The position numbers were made by a program, and so were the translations under genes. Below the pieces are notes generated by a model that saw only the letters and a list, made by a program, of their open reading frames with translations, did not search any database and had not been told where the DNA came from. From Thioalkalivibrio thiocyanodenitrificans ARhD 1 (lineage in GTDB: Bacteria > Pseudomonadota > Gammaproteobacteria > Ectothiorhodospirales > Ectothiorhodospiraceae), in NCBI RefSeq assembly GCF_000378965.1, contig NZ_KB900536.1:1480052-1544051 (forward strand): 64,000 bases of DNA. The letters are read 5' to 3'. Shown here piece after piece: positions 41,717 to 50,350 of this stretch. The first letter of the stretch is position 1. The number at the start of each line of letters is the position of its first letter.

Positions 41717-43419
41717 GCGGGGCCCTCCCCGGCTGAGACCCGCCGCAGTTCCGGCAGGTCATCGGGGGCGATGTCCAGCAGGCGCAGCGCGCCCTGCATG
41801 ACGCGGGAGAACACCGGCGCCGCCACCTGCCCGCCGTAGTATGCCTCCCCGGTCGGCTCGTCGATGGTCACCACCATCACGAGCCGCGGCGCGCTGGCCG
41901 GTGCCATGCCCGCGAACACCGACATGTAGCGGTCCTCCGCGTAGCCGCCGGCTCCGCTCTTGCGCACGGTGCCGGTCTTGCCGGCCACCCGGTAGGCCTC
42001 CACCGCGGCCCGGTTCCCGCTGCCCTCCGGTGCCACCGCTGCTTCCAGCATCCGTCGTATCCGCTGCGCCGTCTCGGCCGACATGACACGCTCCGGATCA
42101 CGCACCCGCTGACCCGCCACGAACCGTGGCGCGGGCATGAGGCCGTCGTTTGCCAGCGCCGCGTAGGCCTGGGCCAATTGCAGCGGCGTGACGGACAGAC
42201 CGTAGCCGAAGGCGAGCGTGGCCCGGTCCACTTGGCGCCAATAGAAGAAGTCACGCAACAGGCCCGCCGCCTCGCCCGGGAAACCGCTGCCGGTGCCGCG
42301 CCCCAGGCCGGCCCGGTGGAAAACGCTCCAGAGCGCCTCCGATTCCATGTCCAGGGCCAGCTTCGTGGCACCGATATTGGAGGACTTGGCAATGAGCGTG
42401 GTGAGATCGATGCGGCCGTAGTTGCGGATGTCCCGGATGGTATGCCGGCCCACCCGGAACTGCCCCGGCGCGGTGTCCAGGAGCGCGTCCGGGCGCACCG
42501 CGCCGCTTTCCAGTGCCGCGGCCACGGTAAAGGGCTTGATGGTGGACCCCGGCTCGAACACGTCGGTCACCGCACGGTTGCGGGATGCTTCCACGCTCAG
42601 ACCGGCCCGATTGTTGGGGTTGAATGCGGGCTGGTTGACCATGGCCAGGATCTCGCCGGTGCGGGCATCCATCACCACCAGGGATCCGGCCCGGGCACCG
42701 TGGGCCTGCACGGCGGCCTTGAGCTCCCGGTAGGCCAGGTACTGGACCCGCTGATCCAGGGTCAGCGTCACGTCCTTGCCCGGGCGGGCGGGCCGGATGT
42801 TCTCCACGTCCCGGATCACCCGGCCCAGGCGGTCGCGCAACACGCGCTTGGCACCGGGCTGCCCGGTCAGCCGGTCATTGAAGGCCAGCTCGACGCCCTC
42901 CTGCCCCTGATCGTCAATATTGGTGAAGCCCAGTACATGGCCGGCCACCTCACCCATGGGGTAGTAACGGCGAAACTCCCGCTGCAATCCGATGCCGGGC
43001 ACCCCAAGGGCCTGCACACGCTGCGCCACGTCGGGATTCACGTGGCGGCGCAGGTACACGAACTCGCGGGAAGCACGCTCGGTGAGCCGGCTCCGCAGGT
43101 CCCGAGGGTCCAGACCCAGTTCCTGCGCCAACTCGGCGATGCGCTCCGGTGCCTGAAGGGTCTCCCCGGGATTGGCCCACACGGACTCCACCGGGGTGCT
43201 CACCGCCACGGGCTCCCCATGGCGGTCCAGCAGCATGCCGCGGTGGGCCGGAATCGAGACGACCCGCAGGTGGCGCGCATCGCCCTCGCCGCGCAGGAAG
43301 TCCTGCTTGAGGATCTGCAGGTCGAAGGCGCGCGCCACCAGCATCACGAACGCCAGGCAGAAGAGGCCCAGCACCGTGTTGCGGCGAATTGCACTCACCT
43401 TGTCCGGGGCATCCGACAT
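41713..43419 (-). CDS. ftsI: Septal transpeptidase FtsI (PBP3)
   Basis: 568 residues. Short cytoplasmic N-terminus and one membrane helix (about 14-36), pedestal domain, then class B transpeptidase. Catalytic Ser292 in EPGSTIKPF, SSN motif in LIAKSSNIGATK, KTG in VAGKTGTVRKS. It crosslinks septal peptidoglycan with FtsW. Start ATG 43419 is 8 bases after the ftsL stop; an in-frame GTG at 43431 would overlap it. Confidence 0.96.
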   Translation of the reverse strand: MSDAPDKVSAIRRNTVLGLFCLAFVMLVARAFDLQILKQDFLRGEGDARHLRVVSIPAHRGMLLDRHGEPVAVSTPVESVWANPGETLQAPERIAELAQELGLDPRDLRSRLTERASREFVYLRRHVNPDVAQRVQALGVPGIGLQREFRRYYPMGEVAGHVLGFTNIDDQGQEGVELAFNDRLTGQPGAKRVLRDRLGRVIRDVENIRPARPGKDVTLTLDQRVQYLAYRELKAAVQAHGARAGSLVVMDARTGEILAMVNQPAFNPNNRAGLSVEASRNRAVTDVFEPGSTIKPFTVAAALESGAVRPDALLDTAPGQFRVGRHTIRDIRNYGRIDLTTLIAKSSNIGATKLALDMESEALWSVFHRAGLGRGTGSGFPGEAAGLLRDFFYWRQVDRATLAFGYGLSVTPLQLAQAYAALANDGLMPAPRFVAGQRVRDPERVMSAETAQRIRRMLEAAVAPEGSGNRAAVEAYRVAGKTGTVRKSGAGGYAEDRYMSVFAGMAPASAPRLVMVVTIDEPTGEAYYGGQVAAPVFSRVMQGALRLLDIAPDDLPELRRVSAGEGPA

Positions 43420-43427
43420 GCAGTCAT

Positions 43428-43697
43428 TCACTCCAGCAGGATCACGGTGGATCGGGCGTCCGGCAGCGTCATCTCCAGGCGCCCGCGCGCCACCTCTTCT
43501 ATACGGCCGTGGGTGGCCCAGGTGCTCTGCTCCAGTTGCAGCTGACCCCACTCCACGTTCAACTGGTCCCGCACCTCGGTCTCCGCCTGCAACGCGGTGA
43601 ACAACCCGCGGCTGTGGTGCTTGCTGTAGACCACGCCGAGGGCCGAGCCGATCACCGCCAGAAACAGCAGCGAGAGACCGAACAGGCGCAGGTTCAC
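43428..43697 (-). CDS. ftsL: Cell division protein FtsL
   Basis: 89 residues. One membrane helix ([20 protein letters not shown], about 3-22) followed by a periplasmic coiled coil ([20 protein letters not shown], then [17 protein letters not shown]), the usual FtsL layout. Weakly conserved, but the position between rsmH and ftsI is decisive. 4-bp overlap with rsmH. Confidence 0.92.
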   Translation of the reverse strand: MNLRLFGLSLLFLAVIGSALGVVYSKHHSRGLFTALQAETEVRDQLNVEWGQLQLEQSTWATHGRIEEVARGRLEMTLPDARSTVILLE

Positions 43698-44644
43698 GGC
43701 AGGCGCTCCGCCACCCGCAGCACGGCGCTGCGCGCGCGGGGGTTGCCCGCCACCTCGGCTTCCCCTGCACGAACCGCGCGCCCGACCAGCCGCAGGGTCT
43801 GGCCGCGCCGGCTCTCGCGGACCGGCAGACGCCGGGGCAGGCGTTCGCCTTCGACCTGCTCGCGCATGAACCGCTTCACCAGCCGATCCTCCAGGGAATG
43901 GAAACTGATCACCGCCAGGCGCCCGCCCGGAGCCAGCAGCGCGGGTATGCTGGCGAGGCAGCGGCGCAGCATGTCCAGTTCGTCATTCACGTGGATACGG
44001 ATTGCCTGGAAAGTGCGCGTGGCCGGATGCTTGTGGCGCTCCCGGGTGGGTACCGCCGCCGCCACGAGGTCCGCCAACTGCCCGGTGCGCTCGATGGGCG
44101 TGTCGCTTCGTGCCTCCACGATCCGCCGGGCGATGCGCCGGGCGAAACGCTCCTCTCCGTAGTCCTTGAGCACCCGGGCAATGTCATCCTCCGGGGCACG
44201 GGCCAGCCAGGCGGCCGCCGACTCGCCGGAATCCGGATCCATGCGCATGTCCAGCGGCCCGTCGCTCTGAAAGCTGAAGCCACGTGCCGGGTCGTCCAAC
44301 TGGGGGGAAGAGACCCCCAGGTCCAGCAGGACCCCGTCCAGCCGGCCAGTGACTCCCAAGCTGTCTGCCACCTGCTGCAGCATGTCGAATGAACACCGCT
44401 CAAAGTGAAAGCGTTCATCGCCGCCGAATCGTCGTGCCGCCTCGGCGGCGGCCTGCGGGTCCCGATCCAGGGCGATCAATCGACCGCCCGGCCCGAGCCG
44501 CTCAAGAATCCTGCCGCTATGCCCTCCCCGGCCGAAGGTGGCATCCACATACAGCCCTTCGGGGCGTACCGCCAGTGCCTCCGTGGCCTCATCCAGCAAC
44601 ACCGCGCGATGACTGTCGGGCGCCGGATTGGAGCCCCCGGTCAC
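43694..44644 (-). CDS. rsmH: 16S rRNA (cytosine1402-N4)-methyltransferase RsmH
   Basis: 316 residues. SAM-binding [20 protein letters not shown], then [20 protein letters not shown] and [13 protein letters not shown] near the end. It methylates N4 of C1402 in 16S rRNA; RsmI, also in this window, adds the 2'-O-methyl to the same base. 4-bp overlap with mraZ. Confidence 0.96.
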   Translation of the reverse strand: MTGGSNPAPDSHRAVLLDEATEALAVRPEGLYVDATFGRGGHSGRILERLGPGGRLIALDRDPQAAAEAARRFGGDERFHFERCSFDMLQQVADSLGVTGRLDGVLLDLGVSSPQLDDPARGFSFQSDGPLDMRMDPDSGESAAAWLARAPEDDIARVLKDYGEERFARRIARRIVEARSDTPIERTGQLADLVAAAVPTRERHKHPATRTFQAIRIHVNDELDMLRRCLASIPALLAPGGRLAVISFHSLEDRLVKRFMREQVEGERLPRRLPVRESRRGQTLRLVGRAVRAGEAEVAGNPRARSAVLRVAERLP

Positions 44645-45093
44645 AGGGAGAGGCTCTCCAGTGCCGCGCTCAGATCGCCGGCCTCATCCTCTTCCCGGAA
44701 CCAGTCCTCCCTGCGCCGGACCCAGGTATCCTCGTCCCACAACTCGAACTTGTTACCCTGGCCCACCAGCACCGCGCGCTTGTCCAGCGCGGCGTACTCA
44801 CGCAGCGGGGTGGGCAGCAGAATTCGGCCCTGCCCGTCCAGTTCGCATTCGGTGGCATGGCCCACCAGCAGACGCTGGAGGCGTCGGACCTGCCGGTCCA
44901 TGTTGGGGCGGGACATGAGCGCCTGTTCGATGCGCTCCCACTCGGGCTGTGGATAGACCAGGAGGCAGCCGTCCCGATCCACGGTGAGCACCAGTCGCCC
45001 TTCACAGGAATCCACCAGGCGATCGCGATACCGGGACGGCATGGCCATGCGCCCCTTGGCATCCAAATTGAGATTGGTCACGCCTCGAAACAC
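44641..45093 (-). CDS. mraZ: Transcriptional regulator MraZ
   Basis: 150 residues from GTG 45093, chosen because the conserved [20 protein letters not shown] follows at once and GGGAG lies 6 bases upstream. The second half has the matching repeat [18 protein letters not shown], so both SpoVT/AbrB-like DxKGR/DGQGR boxes are present. MraZ rings bind repeats in the dcw promoter and repress it; such boxes are visible at 45118-45142, so autoregulation is likely. A GTG at 45123 is in frame but unlikely. Confidence 0.93.
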   Translation of the reverse strand: MFRGVTNLNLDAKGRMAMPSRYRDRLVDSCEGRLVLTVDRDGCLLVYPQPEWERIEQALMSRPNMDRQVRRLQRLLVGHATECELDGQGRILLPTPLREYAALDKRAVLVGQGNKFELWDEDTWVRRREDWFREEDEAGDLSAALESLSL

Positions 45094-45117
45094 GCCCGGC
45101 TCCCATTGGGGAGGGAA

Positions 45118-45142
45118 AACCACTTTCCCCCACCATTCCCCA
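45118..45142 (-). promoter_or_regulatory. MraZ operator (three boxes)
   Basis: On the minus strand TGGGG, TGGGG and TGGTT (45142-45138, 45132-45128, 45122-45118) are separated by exactly 5 bases each. MraZ is known to bind tandem TGGGN repeats with 5-nt spacers. They lie just after the -10 of the dcw promoter. Confidence 0.85.
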
Positions 45143-45151
45143 CATTTCTAC

Positions 45152-45181
45152 ACTATAGGTACGGTTCCGCCATGGTGTCAA
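45152..45181 (-). promoter_or_regulatory. dcw cluster promoter (Pmra)
   Basis: TTGACA (45181-45176) and TATAGT (45157-45152) with an 18-bp spacer on the minus strand. Transcript start expected near 45145, about 50 bases before the mraZ GTG. Confidence 0.85.
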
Positions 45182-45224
45182 GGAAAAACAGGGCCTGCCG
45201 AGCAAAAATAGTGCTTGTGTCACA

Positions 45225-45395
45225 AAGACTTAGAGCGGGGTCCTAATGGTGGGAGCAGTGCGTCCAGGCGAGCTCGAAACAGCGCATTGGGTTCACGGAG
45301 TTGGGGCCGACTGTTCACAAGTCACTTTAACTGAAGCGGGGTCCTCACCCCTGGGTTCCCGGTCCCGGGGACCCAAGGGTGCTTCATGCTTTGGA
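45225..45395. other. Non-coding spacer with palindrome and direct repeats
   Basis: The 400-bp gap between the dcw promoter and the rnpB terminator has no plausible gene. It holds direct repeats GCGGGGTCCT (near 45235 and 45336) and a large imperfect palindrome (about 45348-45382) with arms around CCTGGGTTCCCGG and CCGGGGACCCAAGG. Nothing else is seen up to 45587. Confidence 0.5.
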
Positions 45396-45587
45396 ACCGC
45401 GCCGGCCGGACGCATCCATAACCGGGTCCCTCGCGAGCAACGAAGCCCTCGAGGACCTGTACGGAACTCGCGAATACCGTACGGACAGGCCGAACACGAG
45501 ACAACCAATTGATCCTTCGATAATTTCCGTCACGAGCATTCTGGCGGGACCCGGCCGCATGTTGGCCCGGAGCCCTCCAGAACACCA

Positions 45588-45617
45588 TAAAGAGCGCCCC
45601 GGGGTCTGCCGGGGCGC
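45588..45617 (-). terminator. Rho-independent terminator of rnpB
   Basis: On the minus strand GCGCCCCGG and CCGGGGCGC pair perfectly around six bases, followed by TCTTTATGG. It lies just beyond the 3' end of the RNase P RNA. Confidence 0.92.
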
Positions 45618-45628
45618 GAAATTCAAAG

Positions 45629-45974
45629 GGAGCCGGCCTGTAAGCCGGGTTCTGTCGGGGACAGTCATTCATCTGGGACGCGCGTCACCGCGCGCCTCAA
45701 GCAGCCTACCCGGGTGCGATGCGGGCCACACCGATGCACCCCTATTTGGCCTTGCTCCGGGTGGGGTTTGCCGTGCCGCGGCGTGTTGCCACCCGCGCGG
45801 TGCGCTCTTACCGCACCATTTCACCCTTACCTGTGCCCGAAGGCCATCGGCGGTATGTTTTCTGTGGCACTTTCCGTCGGCTCGCGCCGCCCAGGCGTTA
45901 CCTGGCACCCTGCCCTGCGGAGCCCGGACTTTCCTCGACGGCGCAAGCACCGCCGCGACTGTCCGGCCGACTCC
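45629..45974 (-). ncRNA. rnpB: RNase P RNA (class A)
   Basis: About 346 nt. On the minus strand the 5' end reads GGAGTCGGCCGGACAGTCGC. The universal block GAGGAAAGTCCGGGCTCC follows, then GGCAGGGTGCCAGGTAACGC, GGTAAGGGTGAAATGGTGCG, GGAGCAAGGCCAAATAGGGG, GATGAATGACTGTCC and the 3' end ACAGAACCCGGCTTA. These are the conserved regions of bacterial type A RNase P RNA, the ribozyme that matures tRNA 5' ends. Its place near mraZ and rsmI matches pseudomonads. Ends are estimated to a few bases. Confidence 0.97.
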
Positions 45975-45982
45975 GGGTGGTT

Positions 45983-46010
45983 AGACTACCGGGGTTTCGG
46001 AAAGTTACAA
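45983..46010 (-). promoter_or_regulatory. rnpB promoter
   Basis: TTGTAA (46010-46005) and TAGTCT (45988-45983) with a 16-bp spacer; the predicted start is within a few bases of the RNase P RNA 5' end. Confidence 0.6.
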
Positions 46011-46217
46011 GAGGCTGTTGGAAACAGGGAGGGAGAACCGCGCATCGAAGAGAACCGCTATCACTGGGCGCGCAACGGAAGGCCTGGCCCCTGCGTGCGA
46101 CACCCCGCCGCATCTCTGGCATTTCATTGACCGGGGTCATGCCCGGACGCAGTGGCACTGTTAACCTGATCACAAGAAAGAGACTCAATCTCCGAAAGGG
46201 AAACTCCAGGTGGCCAC

Positions 46218-46475
46218 ATGAGTATCGGGATACTCGTCCTATTCAGCGTCTGGCTCGCCCTGTTCATCTCCATCGCGTGGGGATTCCTGGCCCGTGTGCG
46301 CCATAGCAGGCGCGTTCACGCCCAGGCAACCCGTTGCGTCGAGGCGCTGAGGGCTCAGCGCCGCGTGCTCGATTGCCTGCAATGCCCCGAACGGGCGACC
46401 TGCGCGGAGGCTCATCTGCCCAACCACTCGCCCTGGCCCGAGGACGACTGCCCGCTGCGGTCACGCGGTGCTTAG
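46218..46475 (+). CDS. Small single-pass membrane protein with Cys-rich tail
   Basis: 85 residues. An N-terminal membrane helix (ILVLFSVWLALFISIAWGFL, about 5-24) is followed by a basic stretch and a tail with CVEALRAQRRVLDCLQCPER, then TCAEA and DDCPL. Five cysteines could bind metal or form disulfides. AGGTGG precedes the ATG. No family is recognised. Codon use looks like the surrounding genes and the signal-anchor pattern is convincing, but a gene this short could still be spurious. Confidence 0.55.
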   Translation: MSIGILVLFSVWLALFISIAWGFLARVRHSRRVHAQATRCVEALRAQRRVLDCLQCPERATCAEAHLPNHSPWPEDDCPLRSRGA

Positions 46476-46557
46476 ATCAGCCGCGGCGGCGAGCGATGCC
46501 GGGGAGTCGGACCGGAACAGACCTCCGCCTGGATCAGAAAAACACCATCAGAACCGT

Positions 46558-46705
46558 CAACAGTCTGTTGTGAAAGTCTCCGGTGGATGCCAGGCAAGGC
46601 GCAAAGCAAGCAACAGCGCAGCGCAGCGCACAGGTGGGTACACGGGCATGCTGGACGTTTTCCAACGCAGCATGGCGCCAGCCGAGAGTCATTCAACAGC
46701 CTGTC
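46558..46705. repeat. MITE-like element with CAACAG-type ends
   Basis: The left end has the palindrome CAACAGTCTGTTG followed by TGAAAGTCTCCGG. The right end, read inverted, is GACAGGCTGTTGAATGA followed by CTCTCGG. The interior contains GATGCCAGGCAAGGCGCAAA, a motif recalled from dispersed non-coding repeats of beta/gammaproteobacteria. No protein is encoded. A partial copy of the end (GAGGCTGTTGGAAAC) lies at 46011-46025 by the rnpB promoter. Confidence 0.5.
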
Positions 46706-46757
46706 AAAGGGAACGGAGTGTGAAGCCTACACCCCCCCGGCCCTTTTCCTACCTTCT

Positions 46758-48413
46758 TCAGGCGGGTGCGGGCGGCCGTAAACCAAGCTGCTCGTCACCT
46801 GCCTCATGCACCTTGACACAGTTGCGACCCGCATCCTTGGCGCGGTACAGGGCAGCGTCTGCCGCAGCGATCAGGCGCTCGGGGCTCAATGCGTCGTGCG
46901 GCACCCGGGTGGCCACACCGACGCTGACCGTGACATGAGGCATGGGTTGCCCTTCGCACGCCTCCAGGTTCAGTCGGGACGCCATTTCGCGGACACGTTC
47001 CGCGACGGCTCTCGCACCGTGCGCGCCGGTATCGGGCAGAACCACGACGAACTCCTCGCCGCCGAAACGCGCCGGCAAGTCCCCCGGCCGCTGCACGGCC
47101 GAGTGGAGCACGGCCGCCAACTGCCGCAGACACTGGTCCCCGGCCAGGTGTCCGTAAAGGTCGTTGTGCCGCTTGAAATGGTCGATGTCCACCATGAGCA
47201 GGCTCAAGGGCATTTCCTGGCGTTCGCAGCGGGCCCATTCCCGGGCCAGTACCTCCTTGAAGTGCCGGTGGTTGGCGAGCCCGGTCAGGCCGTCCTTGAC
47301 GGACATTTCCTGGAGCACCCGGTTGGATTGCTCGAGTGCGCCGGCGAGTTCCACCAGTTGCGTCTGTGAGTGACTCAGCCTGCGATTGATGCGCATGATG
47401 TAGCCTGCTGCCCCGATAACCATGACCAGCAGTCCGAACAGCAGCAGGAGCCAGTGCCAGTAGTGGCGCAGCAGGGTCTCCAGATCGACGCGGTCCAGGT
47501 CCGCATAGGGGCCGATACGCAGTTCCCGCAGCAGCTCGTGCACCGGCGTGTAATCCAGCGGCATGGTCCAGCCGGCGGACTGGCTGGCGCGCGCCTCCGG
47601 GCTGTCCGGCGCGAGCTGCAGCAGCGCCACGCCCACCTGGTGGGCAAGCTGTTCCGGAACGTGCGCACTGCGCGCGAAGGCCCATTCCGGATACAGCCGC
47701 GTGCTGAGCAGGAAGGGAAAGCCCGTCACCTGCCTGCGATTGATCACCTTGAACCGTTCCATGTGCACCACCCCTTCGGCGGCCATGCGCTCCAGGGTGT
47801 CCGTACGCACGGTACCCGCATCCACTTCGCCCGCGGCGACGGCCAGCACGATCTGGTCCTGGGGCAGACCGACGTACTCGATGCGGGTGAAATCCCGCTC
47901 GGGACGGATGCCGGCCTCACGGAACTCGCGCAAGGCCATCAGATAACCCCCGAAGGCGTCTGCGCGCACCGCCATGACTGACCTGCCGCGCAGATCCCGG
48001 AGGGTTTCGATGTCATCGCGGTCCGCACGCGTGAAGATAACCGCGCCGAACTGTGTATGGACACCATCATCGCGCAGGTTGCGCAGGGTGAGGATGCGCG
48101 TCACACCGTACGTTGCCTCGAGTATCGCGTAGGAACCAGGATTGGTGATGACGAAATCCACCGTGCCGGCGGCCATGGCCTCGTCCAGGGAGATATTGTT
48201 GAGGGGAACAACACGAAACTCCCGCCCCGGCACGGCGCGGGTAAGGTACTCTGCGGTAGGTGTCCATGCCCGCACCGCCGCCTCCGGGCCGCGATGGGCC
48301 AGCACGCCGATACGCACCTCCTCGCCTGATTTTGCTTCGTCCCCAGAGGCCGTCAGTGGCAACAACGCCATGACAGCCAGGAGAATTGTCCTGCGCACTG
48401 ACTGCACACGCAC
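46758..48413 (-). CDS. PhnD-like periplasmic binding domain fused to GGDEF diguanylate cyclase
   Basis: 551 residues from GTG. A signal segment (about 8-24) is followed by a PhnD/SsuA-type solute-binding domain (about 30-285) with IGVLAHRGPEAAVRAWTPTA and DFVITNPGSYAILEATYGVT. One membrane helix (WHWLLLLFGLLVMVIGAAGY, about 320-340) leads to a short coiled coil and a GGDEF domain: KDGLTGLANHRHF, VDIDHFKRHND, and the active site GGEEF preceded at the right spacing by the I-site RPGD. It should make cyclic di-GMP in response to a periplasmic ligand, possibly phosphonate/phosphite-like or an anion; the ligand is unknown. Confidence 0.9.
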   Translation of the reverse strand: MRVQSVRRTILLAVMALLPLTASGDEAKSGEEVRIGVLAHRGPEAAVRAWTPTAEYLTRAVPGREFRVVPLNNISLDEAMAAGTVDFVITNPGSYAILEATYGVTRILTLRNLRDDGVHTQFGAVIFTRADRDDIETLRDLRGRSVMAVRADAFGGYLMALREFREAGIRPERDFTRIEYVGLPQDQIVLAVAAGEVDAGTVRTDTLERMAAEGVVHMERFKVINRRQVTGFPFLLSTRLYPEWAFARSAHVPEQLAHQVGVALLQLAPDSPEARASQSAGWTMPLDYTPVHELLRELRIGPYADLDRVDLETLLRHYWHWLLLLFGLLVMVIGAAGYIMRINRRLSHSQTQLVELAGALEQSNRVLQEMSVKDGLTGLANHRHFKEVLAREWARCERQEMPLSLLMVDIDHFKRHNDLYGHLAGDQCLRQLAAVLHSAVQRPGDLPARFGGEEFVVVLPDTGAHGARAVAERVREMASRLNLEACEGQPMPHVTVSVGVATRVPHDALSPERLIAAADAALYRAKDAGRNCVKVHEAGDEQLGLRPPAPA

Positions 48414-49116
48414 CCCTGCTCTGCGCGCGCCCGCTCATGGTCATTCCGATGCGGGCCAGCGCGTTCTTCTTGTTTGTCCGCGTGGGCAATGGCGGTCGTC
48501 GTCCCTGTGTCGGGCGGCGCACACCTTGAACTCCCCACGCCATACTATCCGCAAACGCGGGGTACGCCACTCTTTCCCACAACCCTCTTAAGGAATAATC
48601 CTGATACAGACGACCGCGCAGCAGAGGGCGCTCGGGTGGGTCGCCCCGGGTTCTTCCCAGACTTCACGGACACATCGATCAAGCCTCACACTGAGCGCGG
48701 ATGTGTGTCATGGCAGGTAGAAGACCATTCTCACCGGAGTTCAAGCGGGATCCGGTCCGGACTGGTGCGATCCGAATCGCGCGTTGCCGAGCCGCCTTCC
48801 CGATTCGACGGATCGGTACGTACCTGAAGGTCTCGCCCAGTGGGTAACTACGGCTGGCGTGAGCGAGTGCCGGGAGTGCCACGCCTCCTCAGTATGCGCG
48901 TGGTCCCCGCGGACCGAACCATGTTGCCCGGGTGATGCGGATCAACGCAATTCAGGGTGCCCCGCCGCGGGCACGGTGGCGCATCCGGCATTTGTCTCAA
49001 TGTTGCACACCTTCAATCAATCATTCCGAAGCACGACACCGATGTGGAAAAAGAGGCGGTATGATCATCTGCCGGATACCCCTTGTGTCGGGTAATTACC
49101 AAACTTGTACATACAC
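48414..49116. other. Gene-poor spacer in the accessory block
   Basis: About 700 bp without an intact gene. 48710-48985 contains fragments of an IS3-family element (separate entry). 48414-48700 shows no recognisable coding, RNA or repeat structure. From about 49080 the GC content drops into the next gene. Confidence 0.6.
48710..48985 (+). pseudogene. Degenerate IS3-family transposase remnant (OrfA start joined to OrfB piece)
   Basis: ATG at 48710 reads MAGRRPFSPEFKRD, the OrfA N-terminus of IS3-type elements, then decays. In another frame near 48810, DRYVPEGLAQWVTTAGVSE resembles the OrfA helix-turn-helix. From 48920 HVARVMRINAIQGAPPRAR resembles an early OrfB segment (VARLMR...). Frame changes and missing parts show a deleted, non-functional copy. 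It marks past IS activity beside the low-GC operon end. Confidence 0.55.
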
Positions 49117-49872
49117 TCATTGGTCACCAACACCGTTTGCTTTGCTCAATACTTCCATTACTTCATCATCAAAAATATAAGCCATTGACCAGACAAGCTT
49201 CCTTTCAAACGTCTTCCCCTCCCATGAGCCACTTCTAAAGCGAATGACCACGACGTCCTCGTCAAAAGACACCTCCCAATCACCGGGGTCACACCCGAAC
49301 ATACCATTCAGCTTCTCGACGACTTCAGCGGTCTCCCTCCCCCCGTATTCGGCACCGGCTCCAGAACATAAGCGAACCCGCCGACAAGCGCTCCCAGGAA
49401 CGTCTCTCCACACTGTTACCGATGCAAGCCTCCGCATATACCTTGGATTAAATCCACCAAAGCGCCGAACGACGGTCCTCCCACACACGACATCTTCACG
49501 CGTCCCTCGTGGACTTGGCCAATAATCAAGCAGAGGTCTATCAATTGACACCTCAATGCTCGAACTATCAAAAGACCCACGGATCTTTCCGCCCACATGA
49601 CTTACCTTCCACCCAGCCGCTCTGACCGTTCGTTCCACATCTGACTTTAGGAACAAACATAGACGCCACGTCACCGTGACAAAAGCAAGCGCCACCAGAA
49701 TCAACGCGGCGTCACGATGGCCAACCATTTTAGGAGTGGATGGATGATCAGGAAGGAACCAGTTCTGGACCGAGACAACAAATATTAAAATAGACCCAAT
49801 CGCCAGAATATATGAAACATACCAAGTCACCGCGAGCGCGCTCGGCGGAGCATCGTATCTACAAAGACCCAT
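49117..49872 (-). CDS. Two-helix membrane protein, candidate immunity/partner of the upstream gene
   Basis: 251 residues from ATG 49872, where AAGAAGG lies 6 bases upstream; it overlaps the end of the preceding gene by 14 bp. Two membrane segments (about 14-40, TWYVSYILAIGSILIFVVSV, and about 54-75, ALILVALAFVTVTWRLCLFL) precede a soluble domain of about 170 residues (GGKIRGSFDSSSIEVSIDRP and onward). No family is recognised. GC is far below the chromosomal genes (near 48% by eye), like the last part of the preceding gene, so both look acquired together. As the last gene of the operon after a variable C-terminus, it fits an immunity protein; this is inference only. Confidence 0.75.
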   Translation of the reverse strand: MGLCRYDAPPSALAVTWYVSYILAIGSILIFVVSVQNWFLPDHPSTPKMVGHRDAALILVALAFVTVTWRLCLFLKSDVERTVRAAGWKVSHVGGKIRGSFDSSSIEVSIDRPLLDYWPSPRGTREDVVCGRTVVRRFGGFNPRYMRRLASVTVWRDVPGSACRRVRLCSGAGAEYGGRETAEVVEKLNGMFGCDPGDWEVSFDEDVVVIRFRSGSWEGKTFERKLVWSMAYIFDDEVMEVLSKANGVGDQ

Positions 49873-50350
49873 GTAACGCCTTCTTGCCAATCGAGGCTAT
49901 TCTGTTGGCCTCCAGTTTCGAGGCCGCATAGAGTTTACCATTCAGCACGCCATACATAATTCGATCAAATTCGGAGAAAATTGCACCAAGAATCCAGTTC
50001 TTAAGTATTGAGATCACGAATGCGACTAATAGAGCAACAAATATGGCGACGAGGATCGGAGACGCGAATCCAGACAAGAAACCAAAGGCTATTGCACCCA
50101 AATAACCCGAAAGGACGGTCAAGGCCAAATCAATTGCCCCCGCACCAAGCGCGCTCCATGGATTTCCGGTAGCCGAGTACGTTAAGTATGCAGTTAGCAT
50201 AGCACTGAGCCCTGCTAACACATTACTAACGTCTTTAATTGCTGTGACATAATGGGCAAGAGCGACGCCAGCCTTAGCGAGAAAGCTGGCAAGATCAGCA
50301 ACCACACTCAGTATGGATAGACCGGCGCTTGCAAGGTCAGTCTCAGAATA
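49859..50350 (-). other. Low-GC C-terminal module of the transglutaminase-fold gene
   Basis: Codons 882-1044. GC falls from the mid-60s to under 50% within a few codons after the Gly-rich motif. It encodes hydrophobic stretches such as VLAGLSAMLTAYLTYSA and ASPILVAIFVALLVAFVISI. Sharp composition break at a domain boundary, continuing into the next gene, suggests recombination of a C-terminal module plus partner. Confidence 0.6.

Noticed and set aside
48057-48591. Plus-strand frames opposite the PhnD-GGDEF gene start
   Set aside because: Shadow frames with no motif; the minus-strand signal peptide and binding domain explain the region.
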